64,000 nucleotides of DNA, taken from contig JADGNQ010000005.1 in the NCBI GenBank assembly GCA_017883385.1, positions 1 through 64,000 of the forward strand, given 5' to 3'. Under the pieces are notes generated by a model that saw nothing but the letters and a program-made list of their open reading frames with translations, searched no databases and was not told where the DNA came from. This document shows, piece after piece, positions 34,419-43,828 of the stretch (position 1 is the stretch's first letter; the number at the start of each line of letters is the position of its first letter). Origin of the DNA: Candidatus Sulfotelmatobacter sp. GTDB lineage: Bacteria; Acidobacteriota; Terriglobia; Terriglobales; Acidobacteriaceae. The translations under genes were made by a program, and so were the position numbers.

Positions 34419-36716
34419 TTACCGCTCCGCGGAGGTCATCGCCCGATAGACCTCCATCCACTGCTCCCTCACCACCGGCCACGAATAACGCTCTAGCTCT
34501 CGCTGTGCATTCAAGACCAGCCGTTCCGCCAGTTCAGGATCACGCATTACCCGAATAACATTCTCCGCCAGCGCCCGTGCATCCCCCGGAGGCGACAGCA
34601 GCCCCGTGCGTCCGTGCTCGACGACGTAGCGCATTCCTTCCGGCTCCGTACTTACCACTGGCATGCCCGAAGCGAATGCCTCCAAAATCGAGACCGGCAT
34701 GTTATCGAGGCGCGAGGCATTGATGAAGATGTCGGCCTGATCGTAACAGTGCCCAATTCCCTCGTGGGCAACAACGCCCTTGAACTCGACTCCGCTCAAC
34801 CTGAGCTCACTGATCAGAGCCCGAATCTCGGCTTCCAGCGGCCCTTCCCCGACCAGGTCAAGCCGCGCTTCGGGAAACACCCTCTGCACCTCGGCAAACG
34901 CACGCACCACCACATCCACGCAGTAGTAGGGATGAAACCCGCGAGTACAAATCAGATGCGGACGCAGCGGCCTCCGCACCCGAAACGAGAACTGCGAAAC
35001 GTCCACCATGTTCGGGATGGCCTGCGCCTGCAGCCCAAATTCACGGAACACTCCGACCAGATATCCCGAAGGCACCACCAACCGGTCCGCCTTCTTCAGC
35101 GCCAGCCGCGCCTTGGGAAATCGCTGCAAATGATCGCGCGCCTCCCCACTGTGATAGTGAATCAGCGTTCTCGTTCCCCTCCGCCGGGCCACCCACAAAG
35201 CAGGTGCAGGAGCAACCAGAAACGACCAATACGAAGCCGAGAAAACGTGCGCAATGTCTGCCCGCTTCAGGCCGCGCCACAACTGGAACATATAGATCGG
35301 CTGCCGCACCACCGTGCGTAGGAGTGGAATTCGCTCGACCCACTTGAGCAGGACGGGAAAAACCGGATCAATCGGGATGAACTCCACTTCGACATTCTTG
35401 TCATTCTGCCAGCCCCGCAATAGCAGGTCAGCCTGCACCGACTGCCCACCGACATACCGTGGTGAGGCCGCAACAATTGCCACTCGCTTCCGACCACACT
35501 TGCTCACGCCGGCTCGTGCGACTCCGCCAGCTCTCGCGCGCCACTCTTTCTGCTCAAGTAGCTCCCGGTAAAGCTCCTCGTGGCGCTCTCTCATCTGCTC
35601 AAGCGTGAAGTTGGCCCGGGCAAAGCTCCTCGCGTTGTCGCCAAGACGCATACGCAGCGCCGCATCCCGCAGCAGGCGATCGACTGCCTCCACTAAGGCT
35701 TCTTCATCGTTCGCCTGAACCAGCACGCCACGATCTTCTGCGATCAGCTCGCAGTTTCCCCCGACACGATTCGCAACAGCCGGCACTCCCGCCGCCATGG
35801 ATTCGATGATCACATTCGAGAGACTCTCCGAAGTCGAGGGCAACACCGAAACGTCGATCGATGCCAGAACCGCAGGAACATCTCGCCGGTCCCCGAGAAA
35901 AAGCACACTCTCACCGAGTCCCAGATCTTCCGCCTCGCGTTCAAGTTCCGGACGCAGCGGCCCATCGCCAACGAGCACAAACTGCAAATTGGGGAACCGC
36001 ACCCGAAGCCTCGCCGCCATGCGAAGAAATAGTCGATGATTCTTCGCCCGCGTGTTCATGCGCGCGATCATGCCCACGCGCAACCCACCGGGCACACGCG
36101 GCAGGGCCGGCGCCGTCTCGGCAAAAGCTTCCAGCGGCAGCCCATTTCCGATGACGGTGAGCTGGCTCTCGCGCAAACCAAGCTCCGCCAACCGTGCGGC
36201 CGCGGCGCGGGAGTTGCACACCACCGCATCGCACCAGCGCAACACCGCAGCCTGCGCCCGTTCCTGCTTCCATGTCAGCAGATCCCCAAGTTGCCGCTGG
36301 CTGCCGATCAGAACTGGAACCCCAGCCCATCGCGCGGCAGGAATCAAAGTCAGGTTGGTATAGAAATCGAACGCGTGAGCGATGGCGATGTCGTTTCTCT
36401 TGAGGTGGCGGGCTAGCCGCAGGCGCGCCCGGACCGACCGCAGCCCGTACAAGCTCCCGCCCAATCCGAATTCGGGGATATTGCCCAGACCCGCGAGAAA
36501 CGGGCCTTCCCGCATGATGCAACCCAGATGCACATTGAAGCGCGTGCGATCCAGAGAGCACGCCAGCGCGGAAAACTGGCGCTCACTGCCCCCAGTCTCG
36601 AGGCTGTTGCTCATCAGAAAGACGGCGGGAAGCCGCTGCGCCGTGCCCGATTCCGCATTCACCCCAACGTCTTCCCCGACTGAGGCAGTATCCCTGCGAA
36701 GGGCGGGCGGAATCAT
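34419..36716 (-). CDS. Tandem family-4 glycosyltransferase fusion
   Basis: About 765 residues from the ATG at 36716, which overlaps the upstream stop as ATGA; the longer frame to 36821 is not needed. Two full GT4 (GT-B) enzymes are joined. The first half has NSLETGGSERQFSALA, NGLPLEAF and the donor-site STSESLSNVIIESMAAGVP. The second has SPRYVGGQSVQADLLLRGW, TRGFHPYYCVDVVVRAF and NMPVSILEAFASGMPVVST. Both keep the E-x7-E-type donor motif, so both may be active and add successive sugars. It is the last gene of the EPS operon. The 157-bp gap beyond it is convergent with asnB and holds no gene. Confidence 0.9.
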   Translation of the reverse strand: MIPPALRRDTASVGEDVGVNAESGTAQRLPAVFLMSNSLETGGSERQFSALACSLDRTRFNVHLGCIMREGPFLAGLGNIPEFGLGGSLYGLRSVRARLRLARHLKRNDIAIAHAFDFYTNLTLIPAARWAGVPVLIGSQRQLGDLLTWKQERAQAAVLRWCDAVVCNSRAAAARLAELGLRESQLTVIGNGLPLEAFAETAPALPRVPGGLRVGMIARMNTRAKNHRLFLRMAARLRVRFPNLQFVLVGDGPLRPELEREAEDLGLGESVLFLGDRRDVPAVLASIDVSVLPSTSESLSNVIIESMAAGVPAVANRVGGNCELIAEDRGVLVQANDEEALVEAVDRLLRDAALRMRLGDNARSFARANFTLEQMRERHEELYRELLEQKEWRARAGGVARAGVSKCGRKRVAIVAASPRYVGGQSVQADLLLRGWQNDKNVEVEFIPIDPVFPVLLKWVERIPLLRTVVRQPIYMFQLWRGLKRADIAHVFSASYWSFLVAPAPALWVARRRGTRTLIHYHSGEARDHLQRFPKARLALKKADRLVVPSGYLVGVFREFGLQAQAIPNMVDVSQFSFRVRRPLRPHLICTRGFHPYYCVDVVVRAFAEVQRVFPEARLDLVGEGPLEAEIRALISELRLSGVEFKGVVAHEGIGHCYDQADIFINASRLDNMPVSILEAFASGMPVVSTEPEGMRYVVEHGRTGLLSPPGDARALAENVIRVMRDPELAERLVLNAQRELERYSWPVVREQWMEVYRAMTSAER

Positions 36717-38635
36717 CCAGCCCCTCCGCTCACCGCGGCCACCGGATCGGAGAATCTCTCCGTCGTTCCAACTCTTTCCAGAAAGTTCCGGTGCCACAAC
36801 TCGAACATAAGAAGCCGCCACAGCCGAGCCGAGTGGTCCCTGCGCTGGTCAAAATGTTCGCCCAACATCCGCCGCACGCCCGCAACATTGAAGTATCCGC
36901 GCTGCAGCGTGCGCGGTTCGAGCAGAATCGTCTGCACCAGATCTTTCAGTTCGTGCCGCATCCAGTACCCCAGCGGCAGCGAAAATCCCCGCTTCGGCCG
37001 GTTCAAAACTTCTTTCGGCACGCCCACACGCTCCGCCAGTTTGCGAAGAATAAATTTCTGACTGCCGTTCCGCATCTTCCATCGCGGAGCGAGCGCGGTC
37101 ACCCATTCCAGAAACACATGGTCCAGCATCGGCACCCGCGCTTCGAGCGAGGTGGCCATGCTCATCCGGTCCACCTTGGTCAGAATGTCGCCCGGCAGAT
37201 ATGTCTTGGTGTCGAGATAGAGCACGCGGCTCAGCGGATCGTGCGCCGGCGCCTTCTCGAGATACTCACGGAACACCTTTAGCGGCGCGCCGTTCGCTGC
37301 CACAAAGTCCGCCGAAAGAATTCCCATCTCTCTCTGAAATGACTGGAACGAAACGCCCTCGGTATACCGCTCCTGCCACGGCAGAGAAATGCTGTAAGCC
37401 AAATTCCGTCCCGGCATCGCGTAAGGCACCCACCGATGAACATGCTCACGATACAAACGCTTCGTCCAGTCCGGAATCCTTTCGTACGCTCGGTCGTGCA
37501 GATGAATGCGATAACGATCATAGCCTGCAAACGTCTCATCCCCGCCATCCCCAGTCAGCGCGACCTTCACATGCTTTCGTGCCAGGCACGAGATGAAGTA
37601 AGTCGGCAGCATGGACGAATCCCCGAACGGTTCTTCCAGATGCCCTGTCAGCTGAGTAACTGTTTCGAGGAGATCTGGTTCGACGATCAACTCATGGTGG
37701 TCAGTACCAAACTTTTCCGCCACGAGGCGCGCGTAAGGCGCCTCGTTGAATTCCGCCTGCTGAAATCCAATAGAAAAAGTCTTGACCGGCTGCGAACTCG
37801 CTCGCGCCATCAAAGCCACGATCGTCGAAGAATCCGTTCCGCCGCTGAGCATGGCTCCCAGAGGAACGTCCGCAATCAGTCGGATGCGCACCGCCTCGGC
37901 CAGCCGAGTTTCCAACTCCTCCAGCACCTCTTCTTCGCTGGCCGGATCATAGGTGCCGTATTCCGGCAAATCCCAATACTGGCGCACCTGTACCTTGCCC
38001 TTTTCAAACTCCAGCAGATGTCCCGGAGGCAGCTTCCGGATGGGCTCAAACGCCGTCGCCGGGTCGGGGATGTAGCCGAAATACATGTACTGCAGGAGCG
38101 CCGACTGATCGACCTTAGCCAACTCCGGCCGCACCGCCAGGATCGCTTTCATCTCGGACGCGAACAGAAGCGTGCCATTCTGCACAGCGTAGTGCAGCGG
38201 CTTCTTGCCCAGGCGGTCGCGCACCAGCAGCAAGCGGCCCACGCGCTCATCGTAGAGTGCGAACGCGAACATCCCGCGCAGCTTCTGTACACACTCTGCC
38301 CCGTACTCTTCGTACAGGTGCACGATCACTTCAGTATCGCTGTGCGTGGAAAACCGGTGCCCGCGCCGCTCCAACTCCGGGCGCAGTTCGAGGAAGTTAT
38401 AGATCTCGCCGTTGAAGACGATCCAGACTGTTTTGTCTTCGTTGAACACCGGCTGGTGGCCGCCAGCCAGATCAATGATGCTCAAGCGGCGCATGCCCAG
38501 TCCCACGCCGCCCTTTACAAAAATGCCTTCGTCATCGGGACCGCGGTGCACGATCGCCTCGCACATGCGGTGAATCACGGCCTCGTTGACCGCGCCTTCC
38601 GGGTGAGTCTGCACCATGCCTGCGATGCCGCACAT
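36713..38635 (-). CDS. XrtA/EPS-locus amidotransferase (asparagine synthase-like)
   Basis: 640 residues starting MCGIAGMV with Cys2 as nucleophile. AIVHRGPDDEG and WIVFNGEIYN mark the glutaminase domain and LSGGTDSSTIVALM the ATP-pyrophosphatase loop. It matches the amidotransferase that regularly accompanies exosortase-A EPS clusters. It starts 5 bp after the deacetylase-like gene and overlaps the next gene by ATGA. The likely reaction is amide transfer from glutamine to a carboxyl-bearing sugar or amino-acid substituent, acting in the cytoplasm. It differs from the copy at 32309 (for example SGGTDSS versus SGGIDSS), so they probably have distinct acceptors. Confidence 0.93.
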   Translation of the reverse strand: MCGIAGMVQTHPEGAVNEAVIHRMCEAIVHRGPDDEGIFVKGGVGLGMRRLSIIDLAGGHQPVFNEDKTVWIVFNGEIYNFLELRPELERRGHRFSTHSDTEVIVHLYEEYGAECVQKLRGMFAFALYDERVGRLLLVRDRLGKKPLHYAVQNGTLLFASEMKAILAVRPELAKVDQSALLQYMYFGYIPDPATAFEPIRKLPPGHLLEFEKGKVQVRQYWDLPEYGTYDPASEEEVLEELETRLAEAVRIRLIADVPLGAMLSGGTDSSTIVALMARASSQPVKTFSIGFQQAEFNEAPYARLVAEKFGTDHHELIVEPDLLETVTQLTGHLEEPFGDSSMLPTYFISCLARKHVKVALTGDGGDETFAGYDRYRIHLHDRAYERIPDWTKRLYREHVHRWVPYAMPGRNLAYSISLPWQERYTEGVSFQSFQREMGILSADFVAANGAPLKVFREYLEKAPAHDPLSRVLYLDTKTYLPGDILTKVDRMSMATSLEARVPMLDHVFLEWVTALAPRWKMRNGSQKFILRKLAERVGVPKEVLNRPKRGFSLPLGYWMRHELKDLVQTILLEPRTLQRGYFNVAGVRRMLGEHFDQRRDHSARLWRLLMFELWHRNFLERVGTTERFSDPVAAVSGGAG

Positions 38636-38639
38636 GCCG

Positions 38640-39848
38640 CTATCCTTTCAGAATCGCTTCAGACGCCCGGTTTCGCCGCGGATCCGCCACTCCCGGCCGC
38701 TCGCGCTTGAACCGGTGGTCCCGATAGTCTCCCGGATTCCCTTCCCCACCGTCGCAAGCCGCGAGGATGATGTTCACCATCTCGCGCGCGGAAACGAAAT
38801 GCAGCGTCTCTCCTCGCGCGCCGGCGCCGTCAACCAGTGTGCGCAGAAACTGCCGCATGGGCGCCCCCAGCATCGCGTCATCGTCTCGGGGATCCATTCC
38901 GTGGCAGTGCAACTTGATGAACATCCAGTCCGGCCTACCCGCCACCGAAATTGCCGCCCGTTTCCAATTCTCCAACCGACGAAGACTCGCCGGGTTGCGC
39001 CCTGCCAGCGCCGAGTTGTCGATCCCCCATCGGCGCCCCGGCGGATGAAAGTCCAGCGTCAGCGGCCCCTGTATCATGATTGGAAAAACTTGCGCTGCCC
39101 GTCCGCGCGCCAGGTCTCTCCCCTTGCGGTGCGGGGCGCGCCCTGTCAACGGCAGCCCGCATTCGTAGAGCGAATTAGTCTTCCCAGTCTGCGCCCAGTG
39201 AAACGGCGCCGTTGGCAGCGTCATATCCGCATAGCAACCGGTTTCCGACAGGATCTGCATTTCGCTGTCGACGCCACACCCGCGCCCCCGGTTAGAGTTC
39301 GCCAGCGCAAAATTCCCGTGAACGAATACATATCGCGGCTCAGAAGATCCGCCACCATACGACAGACAGCGATGCTCATCGGCAAGTCGGTCGCGAAACT
39401 CCACCAACTGGCGGCGCGTGTTCTCCGCCGTATCAGGCGTTCCCACGCCGTGATGCAAGTGAACTTCAACTTCTCCCCAACCTGCACGGCACAATTCCGC
39501 TAGCCGGGACAAATGAGACCGGTCGTACTGTTCCGCCGGATAAAAATAAGTGTGAACAAACGGATGTCCCTCCGCATCGCGGTAGTCTGCGAATATCTTC
39601 GGATACTCGCAGCACCAGCGCTCCAGCCGTCGTTCCTGTTCCGCAGAAGGAGCCCGCGCCGCCCCATCCTCGGGGATGATCGATGGCTCAAAGTGATCCG
39701 CCAGCGCAACAATCAGGTGCACCCGGCTCGGAGGACGCCCACGTGTAAGCCGCTGCCAGAAATATTCCGGCACCCAGCGCCCCATATAGGAGAGCTTCTG
39801 CCCCAGACTGATTCCCGACTTTTGCCCGCCCTTGGTCATTCCTTGCAC
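38640..39848 (-). CDS. Polysaccharide deacetylase-like hypothetical protein
   Basis: 402 residues from GTG 39848; ATG 39839 is equally likely. The sequence suggests a beta/alpha-barrel carbohydrate enzyme: HLIVALADHFEP near the start, EVEVHLHHGVGTPDTAEN with two adjacent histidines, YVFVHGNFALANS and WMFIKLHCHGMD. The spacing of Asp/His residues is reminiscent of polysaccharide deacetylases, but the standard NodB TFDD motif is absent, so it is not a confirmed member. It lies 40 bp after the polymerase and 5 bp before the amidotransferase, firmly inside the EPS operon. Confidence 0.75.
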   Translation of the reverse strand: MQGMTKGGQKSGISLGQKLSYMGRWVPEYFWQRLTRGRPPSRVHLIVALADHFEPSIIPEDGAARAPSAEQERRLERWCCEYPKIFADYRDAEGHPFVHTYFYPAEQYDRSHLSRLAELCRAGWGEVEVHLHHGVGTPDTAENTRRQLVEFRDRLADEHRCLSYGGGSSEPRYVFVHGNFALANSNRGRGCGVDSEMQILSETGCYADMTLPTAPFHWAQTGKTNSLYECGLPLTGRAPHRKGRDLARGRAAQVFPIMIQGPLTLDFHPPGRRWGIDNSALAGRNPASLRRLENWKRAAISVAGRPDWMFIKLHCHGMDPRDDDAMLGAPMRQFLRTLVDGAGARGETLHFVSAREMVNIILAACDGGEGNPGDYRDHRFKRERPGVADPRRNRASEAILKG

Positions 39849-39887
39849 TTCATAGCTTGCACTTCAGGCCGCCATTGCGCCGTCAGA

Positions 39888-41225
39888 TTACCGTACCGGC
39901 GTCCAACCGCCGGCCTTTGCGTATCTCCGCTTCCATTGAGAATGGCTCGGCACATCTTCGGAAACACCGGCCTCTTGCACTCTTTCTTTGGCGATCGCCA
40001 ACAGGACCGAAGTATAGGCCACGGCAAAATACGGGAAAAACTGGTACGCCTCCGGCGCAAACAGTGCCCCCACCACGAACCCGATTAAAGAACTGTGCAG
40101 CGCGCCGGCAAACAGGTCGGTCTCCTCGTCCAGTCCGCCCAGTCGACGCAACTGCCTGAGGTTGCCGAACCCGCGCCCGAAAAACAACAAATAGAAAATG
40201 CACGCCCCAATCCCGCCTTCCACCGCGATTTGCAGATAGGAGACGTGAACCTCCCGCCAAGTCCCCGAGTAATTTGGAAAGTTCCCGAGTCCGATTCCGC
40301 GCGGATAGTGCATCACTGCTTCGAGACTGCTCTCCACCAGCAGCCACCGTTGCTCGTACGACCCGTGCGCGCTCACATCGACGGAGTTGTTCAGGTCTTC
40401 GCCCGAGATGGCAAAGAATCGGTCCTTCAGCCGCCCACCAGCCGTCACTCCCACGATCAGCGCCACCAGCGCAGCCGCTGCGATGAGTAGCGGCCTCTTC
40501 CCTTTGATCCCAAAATGCCACAAACCGACTGCCGCGGTGGCAAGCAACGTGATGAATCCTCCACGCGACGCCGTCAGGAACAACGCCGTGCACATGGCCA
40601 GCATCACCGCCACCCAGGCCACCTTCCGCGGAAGATTCTTGGTATACAGCAGAAAGGCAACGCAAAACGGCAGCGACAACACGATGGCAAACGCCAGGTC
40701 GTTGGGGTTCGAATAGATTCCCCCAATCACGCCCTCCAGCCGCGGATGATCCCGCCCCTTCAACAAAGACACGACGGCAATAGCCGCTACCGAGGCCGAC
40801 TGGATGAAGATGATTCGCCTCAACCGTTCGAAATTGCTGATTACCAGAAACGTCAGCATCCACGCCACGAAAATCTTGGCAAACTCAACCGTCTTGACCA
40901 GGGCTCCACCCTTCCACACCGGCGAAAACACTCCCGCAATCACCAGAAGACCAATCAGTCCTAGAAGGTAGAATGCTTCCCGCGGCAAGTCGCGCAGGCT
41001 CCGCTTCGAACGGCCCGCGCTAAACACCAAACCTAGCAGCGCAAAGATTCCAGAGATCTTTGCCAACGGGATGTACTTCAGGCCGGGAATCCAGTCTTCC
41101 GGCCGCGCGCAATAAACCACATAGAACGCGCTGAGCCAGAAGAATGCTGCCCGCATGGGTTCCGCAGGCGAAGCAAACCTTGGCCTCCAGACCGCGCGCG
41201 GAGCAGATTTTTCTAGAACCGCCAT
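39888..41225 (-). CDS. O-antigen ligase/polymerase-like (Wzy) protein
   Basis: About 445 residues from ATG 41225, which has AAAGGGAC upstream; the frame to 41315 runs toward a repeat and is not preferred. It is polytopic with about 11-12 helices and a large periplasmic loop near LKDRFFAISGEDLNNSVDVS. GLGNFPNYSGTWREVHVSYLQ is the typical Wzy_C (PF04932) segment containing the conserved His. It would polymerise lipid-linked repeat units in the periplasm. It sits between the glycosyltransferase and the deacetylase-like gene on the minus strand. No second polymerase was seen in the window. Confidence 0.88.
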   Translation of the reverse strand: MAVLEKSAPRAVWRPRFASPAEPMRAAFFWLSAFYVVYCARPEDWIPGLKYIPLAKISGIFALLGLVFSAGRSKRSLRDLPREAFYLLGLIGLLVIAGVFSPVWKGGALVKTVEFAKIFVAWMLTFLVISNFERLRRIIFIQSASVAAIAVVSLLKGRDHPRLEGVIGGIYSNPNDLAFAIVLSLPFCVAFLLYTKNLPRKVAWVAVMLAMCTALFLTASRGGFITLLATAAVGLWHFGIKGKRPLLIAAAALVALIVGVTAGGRLKDRFFAISGEDLNNSVDVSAHGSYEQRWLLVESSLEAVMHYPRGIGLGNFPNYSGTWREVHVSYLQIAVEGGIGACIFYLLFFGRGFGNLRQLRRLGGLDEETDLFAGALHSSLIGFVVGALFAPEAYQFFPYFAVAYTSVLLAIAKERVQEAGVSEDVPSHSQWKRRYAKAGGWTPVR

Positions 41226-41319
41226 CCCAAGTCCCTTTCTCCAGTTCACCACTACGGTCATCGCACGGCGAAGGCAGGCCGCGTCGAGCCCATGCACAAC
41301 AGTTTGCTGAAACACTCAC

Positions 41320-41367
41320 GATTCGTATCAGAAGGGTTCGTATCAGGGCTTCGCTTCAGCGATGCCG
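41320..41367 (+). repeat. Dispersed palindromic repeat, family A (double unit)
   Basis: GATTCGTATCAGAAGG is followed directly by GTTCGTATCAGGGC and TTCGCTTCAGCGATGCCG, a partial plus a full unit. It lies in the 168-bp gap between the polymerase and glycosyltransferase genes of the operon. Confidence 0.7.
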
Positions 41368-41393
41368 TACGCGCCCCAGAATCAGTGTCGGCT

Positions 41394-42647
41394 TCATTCG
41401 CTGCGGTGCGGCGTGCGCAGAGAAATAAGTCTTTCAGCAAACTGTACAACCTTCCCATCCACCTGTTGCAGTACTTCGCCGAACCTGTCCGCGATCACAG
41501 GCCACGCGTACGTGCCCGCAAGTGCAGCGGCAGCTTGCCCCATACGGCGGCGAGCCTCCACATCTTCCAGCAGTGTTATGACCGACTCCGCAAAAACGTT
41601 CGGCGAGTCGGCGAGAATCACATCCTTCCCGTGATGCACGTCCAGCCCCTCGGCCCCCACCGTGGTCGAAACTACCGCCTTGCCCACGGCCATCGCCTCA
41701 TAGATCTTGAGCCGTGTTCCGCCGCCAACCCTCAACGGCACCACCACCATCGCGGCCTCGCGCAAATGCTCCACCACCGACGACACGCGGCCCGTGACCT
41801 CCACCGACTCGCAAACCATCGCTTCCACTCGCCGGTCCGGATTCCGGCCGACAATGCGAAACCGCGCCTCCGGAACCTTGGCCAGAATTCGCGGCCAGAT
41901 TTCCGCGCAGAAATATTGCACCGCATCGATGTTGGGTTCCCAATCCATCGCGCCCACGAATACAACCAGGGGTTTCTCCTGCCCCGCCTGAACGCCCGGA
42001 CAAAACTGCTCCGTATCCACACCTGTGGGCACGACGGTGATCCGCTCGGCTTCCACCCAGGCACTCATCAGCTTCTTATCGTGCTCGGAAACTGCGATCA
42101 CCTGATCGAACCTCCCCACCGCAGCCTGCTCGTAGCGCAACATCTTCGAAAACTCTCGCCGATACAGCAGCTTCATGGCCCCGCTGGATCCGTTCGTCGC
42201 ATGCCTTCGCCAGATTTCGCTTTCTACATTGTGCTGAAACAAAACCGAGGGCACCTGCAGCGAATCCGGAAAATTGATCGCCGCATCCAGAAAGTCGCAA
42301 ATCACAACATCAGGATTCTTCTGAGAGATGCAGACTTGCAGCCGCTCCCGCACCGCGCGCGAGGCAAACCGGCTCACCGCGTAGGGCGCCGCCCCTGGCA
42401 ACCGCCGCAGATAGTCGAATCCCCGCGCCCACGTCGACTCCTGCCGCTTGCCCGTACACACGCAAACTGCCCCCGGCAACCGCTTCTCCAGCTCGGTCTC
42501 ATACGCCAGGTCCGGGGCTCCATCGTAGTAAGAGAAAAAAAAGACTTCGTCGCGCCTCGCAAGTTGTCGCAGGATATTAAACGAGCGGATATCCCCTCCG
42601 CTGTGCACTGGCAGAATCTTGTTGGCCTTCACCCACAGGATCCGCAT
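41394..42647 (-). CDS. Glycosyltransferase, XrtA/PEP-CTERM-locus type (GT4)
   Basis: 417 residues. It opens RILWVKANKILPVHSGGDIR, a start shared by the EpsH1/XrtA-associated sugar transferases. GT-B donor motifs follow: VVFVGAMDWEPNIDAV and VPLRVGGGTRLKIYEAMAVG. It would add a sugar to the growing lipid-linked unit at the cytoplasmic membrane. Its start overlaps the stop of the GT2 gene (TGATG), which implies coupling. The family name rests on overall sequence recognition; the sugar is unknown. Confidence 0.88.
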   Translation of the reverse strand: MRILWVKANKILPVHSGGDIRSFNILRQLARRDEVFFFSYYDGAPDLAYETELEKRLPGAVCVCTGKRQESTWARGFDYLRRLPGAAPYAVSRFASRAVRERLQVCISQKNPDVVICDFLDAAINFPDSLQVPSVLFQHNVESEIWRRHATNGSSGAMKLLYRREFSKMLRYEQAAVGRFDQVIAVSEHDKKLMSAWVEAERITVVPTGVDTEQFCPGVQAGQEKPLVVFVGAMDWEPNIDAVQYFCAEIWPRILAKVPEARFRIVGRNPDRRVEAMVCESVEVTGRVSSVVEHLREAAMVVVPLRVGGGTRLKIYEAMAVGKAVVSTTVGAEGLDVHHGKDVILADSPNVFAESVITLLEDVEARRRMGQAAAALAGTYAWPVIADRFGEVLQQVDGKVVQFAERLISLRTPHRSE

Positions 42648-43828
42648 CAGGCTCGCATCTCCTTCCCCTTACCCATGGGCTTACTCACGTACGAAGGTTG
42701 TACCCATTCGGCCTTCTGTCCTGTAACGTAGTTTGCAAATGCCACGACGGCGGCCGCATTCAGAACGACCAGCGTCCACGCTGCATCAGCAAAGCGCGAC
42801 AGCGGCCCGAGATTCCAACCGGTCCATCCCAGCAAGCTCAGACCGTAACCGACGACCTGCAACCAGAATGCAATGCGATAGAACGGCCCCGGCACGACCG
42901 CCGACGCCAGAAAGAGCGCCAGCAGCGCAAGCGGAACCGCAAGCCGGATCAGCTTATGACTGATGAAATCAAACCGCAGGGGATTTTCTCGCCGCACCAG
43001 CCACGGCGCCAGTCGCAGTAGCTGGTAGTTACCCGTCAGGGTGCGCACCTTGCGACGAAATTCGCGCCCCGATCCCAGGTCTGGACTGTCCCATGCGCGA
43101 ACTCGAGCGTCAAAGACAACCCGGTACCCTTGCCTGACAACGTGCATCGGAATGAACACATCGTCCAGGATTGTTTCAGCTGGCACTTCAGGCACAAGCT
43201 CGCGGCGCACCGCATAGAGCGCCCCCGTTGCCCCAACCATGGATCCGGTAGCCGCCTCCAGTTCGCGCACGCGCTTCTCCATGCGCCAGTAGAGTCCCAT
43301 GCCCCGGCTTGTTTCTCCGCTTGCAGGATTCCCCAGCATCAATTCTCCGCTGACGGCCCCCACCTGCGGGTCGGCGAAGTTTTCCACCAGCAACCGCAGA
43401 GCTCCCTCTTCGATCGGTTGCCGCGCATCGGTGAAAACAACCACCTCTCCGCCCGCCAGACTCACGCCGTCATTCAACCCGCAAGCCTTCCCCTGGGGAA
43501 GCTGATTGAGGATCACATGCACGCGCGGGTCGTGTGCCTCCTCGTGCAGAATCGCTTCCGTTCCATCGGTGGAACCGTCGGAAACCACCACCAGCTGAAC
43601 CCGGTCGCCGGGATAATCCAGCGCCAACAGGTTGCGCAACTTTTCACGCAATACCGCAGCCTCGTTGCGCACCACCATCACGATCGATACGGCCGGGGTG
43701 ATGACTCCGCGCTGTACCGGCCACGGACGCCAGATCACGCGCAGCCGCAGCCAGCACAGGTATCCGACGTAAGCATAGGCAATGACCACCGTCGCCGTCC
43801 AAAACGCCGCGGTCATTATCGTTATCAC
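42647..43828 (-). CDS. Glycosyltransferase family 2, membrane-anchored
   Basis: 393 residues with one N-terminal TM (ATVVIAYAYVGYLCWLRL) and about three C-terminal TMs. The GT-A core has SIVMVVRNEAAVL, VVSDGSTDGTEAIL, FTDARQPIEEGAL and the ILDDVF motif. QxxRW is absent, replaced by RRKVRTLTGNYQLL. It is processive-like or synthase-like in topology. It probably uses a nucleotide sugar in the cytoplasm. It overlaps the genes on both sides (ATGA upstream, TGATG downstream), showing tight translational coupling in the operon. Confidence 0.9.
   Translation of the reverse strand: MITIMTAAFWTATVVIAYAYVGYLCWLRLRVIWRPWPVQRGVITPAVSIVMVVRNEAAVLREKLRNLLALDYPGDRVQLVVVSDGSTDGTEAILHEEAHDPRVHVILNQLPQGKACGLNDGVSLAGGEVVVFTDARQPIEEGALRLLVENFADPQVGAVSGELMLGNPASGETSRGMGLYWRMEKRVRELEAATGSMVGATGALYAVRRELVPEVPAETILDDVFIPMHVVRQGYRVVFDARVRAWDSPDLGSGREFRRKVRTLTGNYQLLRLAPWLVRRENPLRFDFISHKLIRLAVPLALLALFLASAVVPGPFYRIAFWLQVVGYGLSLLGWTGWNLGPLSRFADAAWTLVVLNAAAVVAFANYVTGQKAEWVQPSYVSKPMGKGKEMRA

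Noticed and set aside
37436-38710. 424-codon plus-strand frame
   Set aside because: Antisense of the asparagine-synthase-like gene; no recognisable domain.
41292-42731. 479-codon plus-strand frame
   Set aside because: Antisense of the XrtA-type glycosyltransferase; His/Arg/Pro-rich shadow translation.
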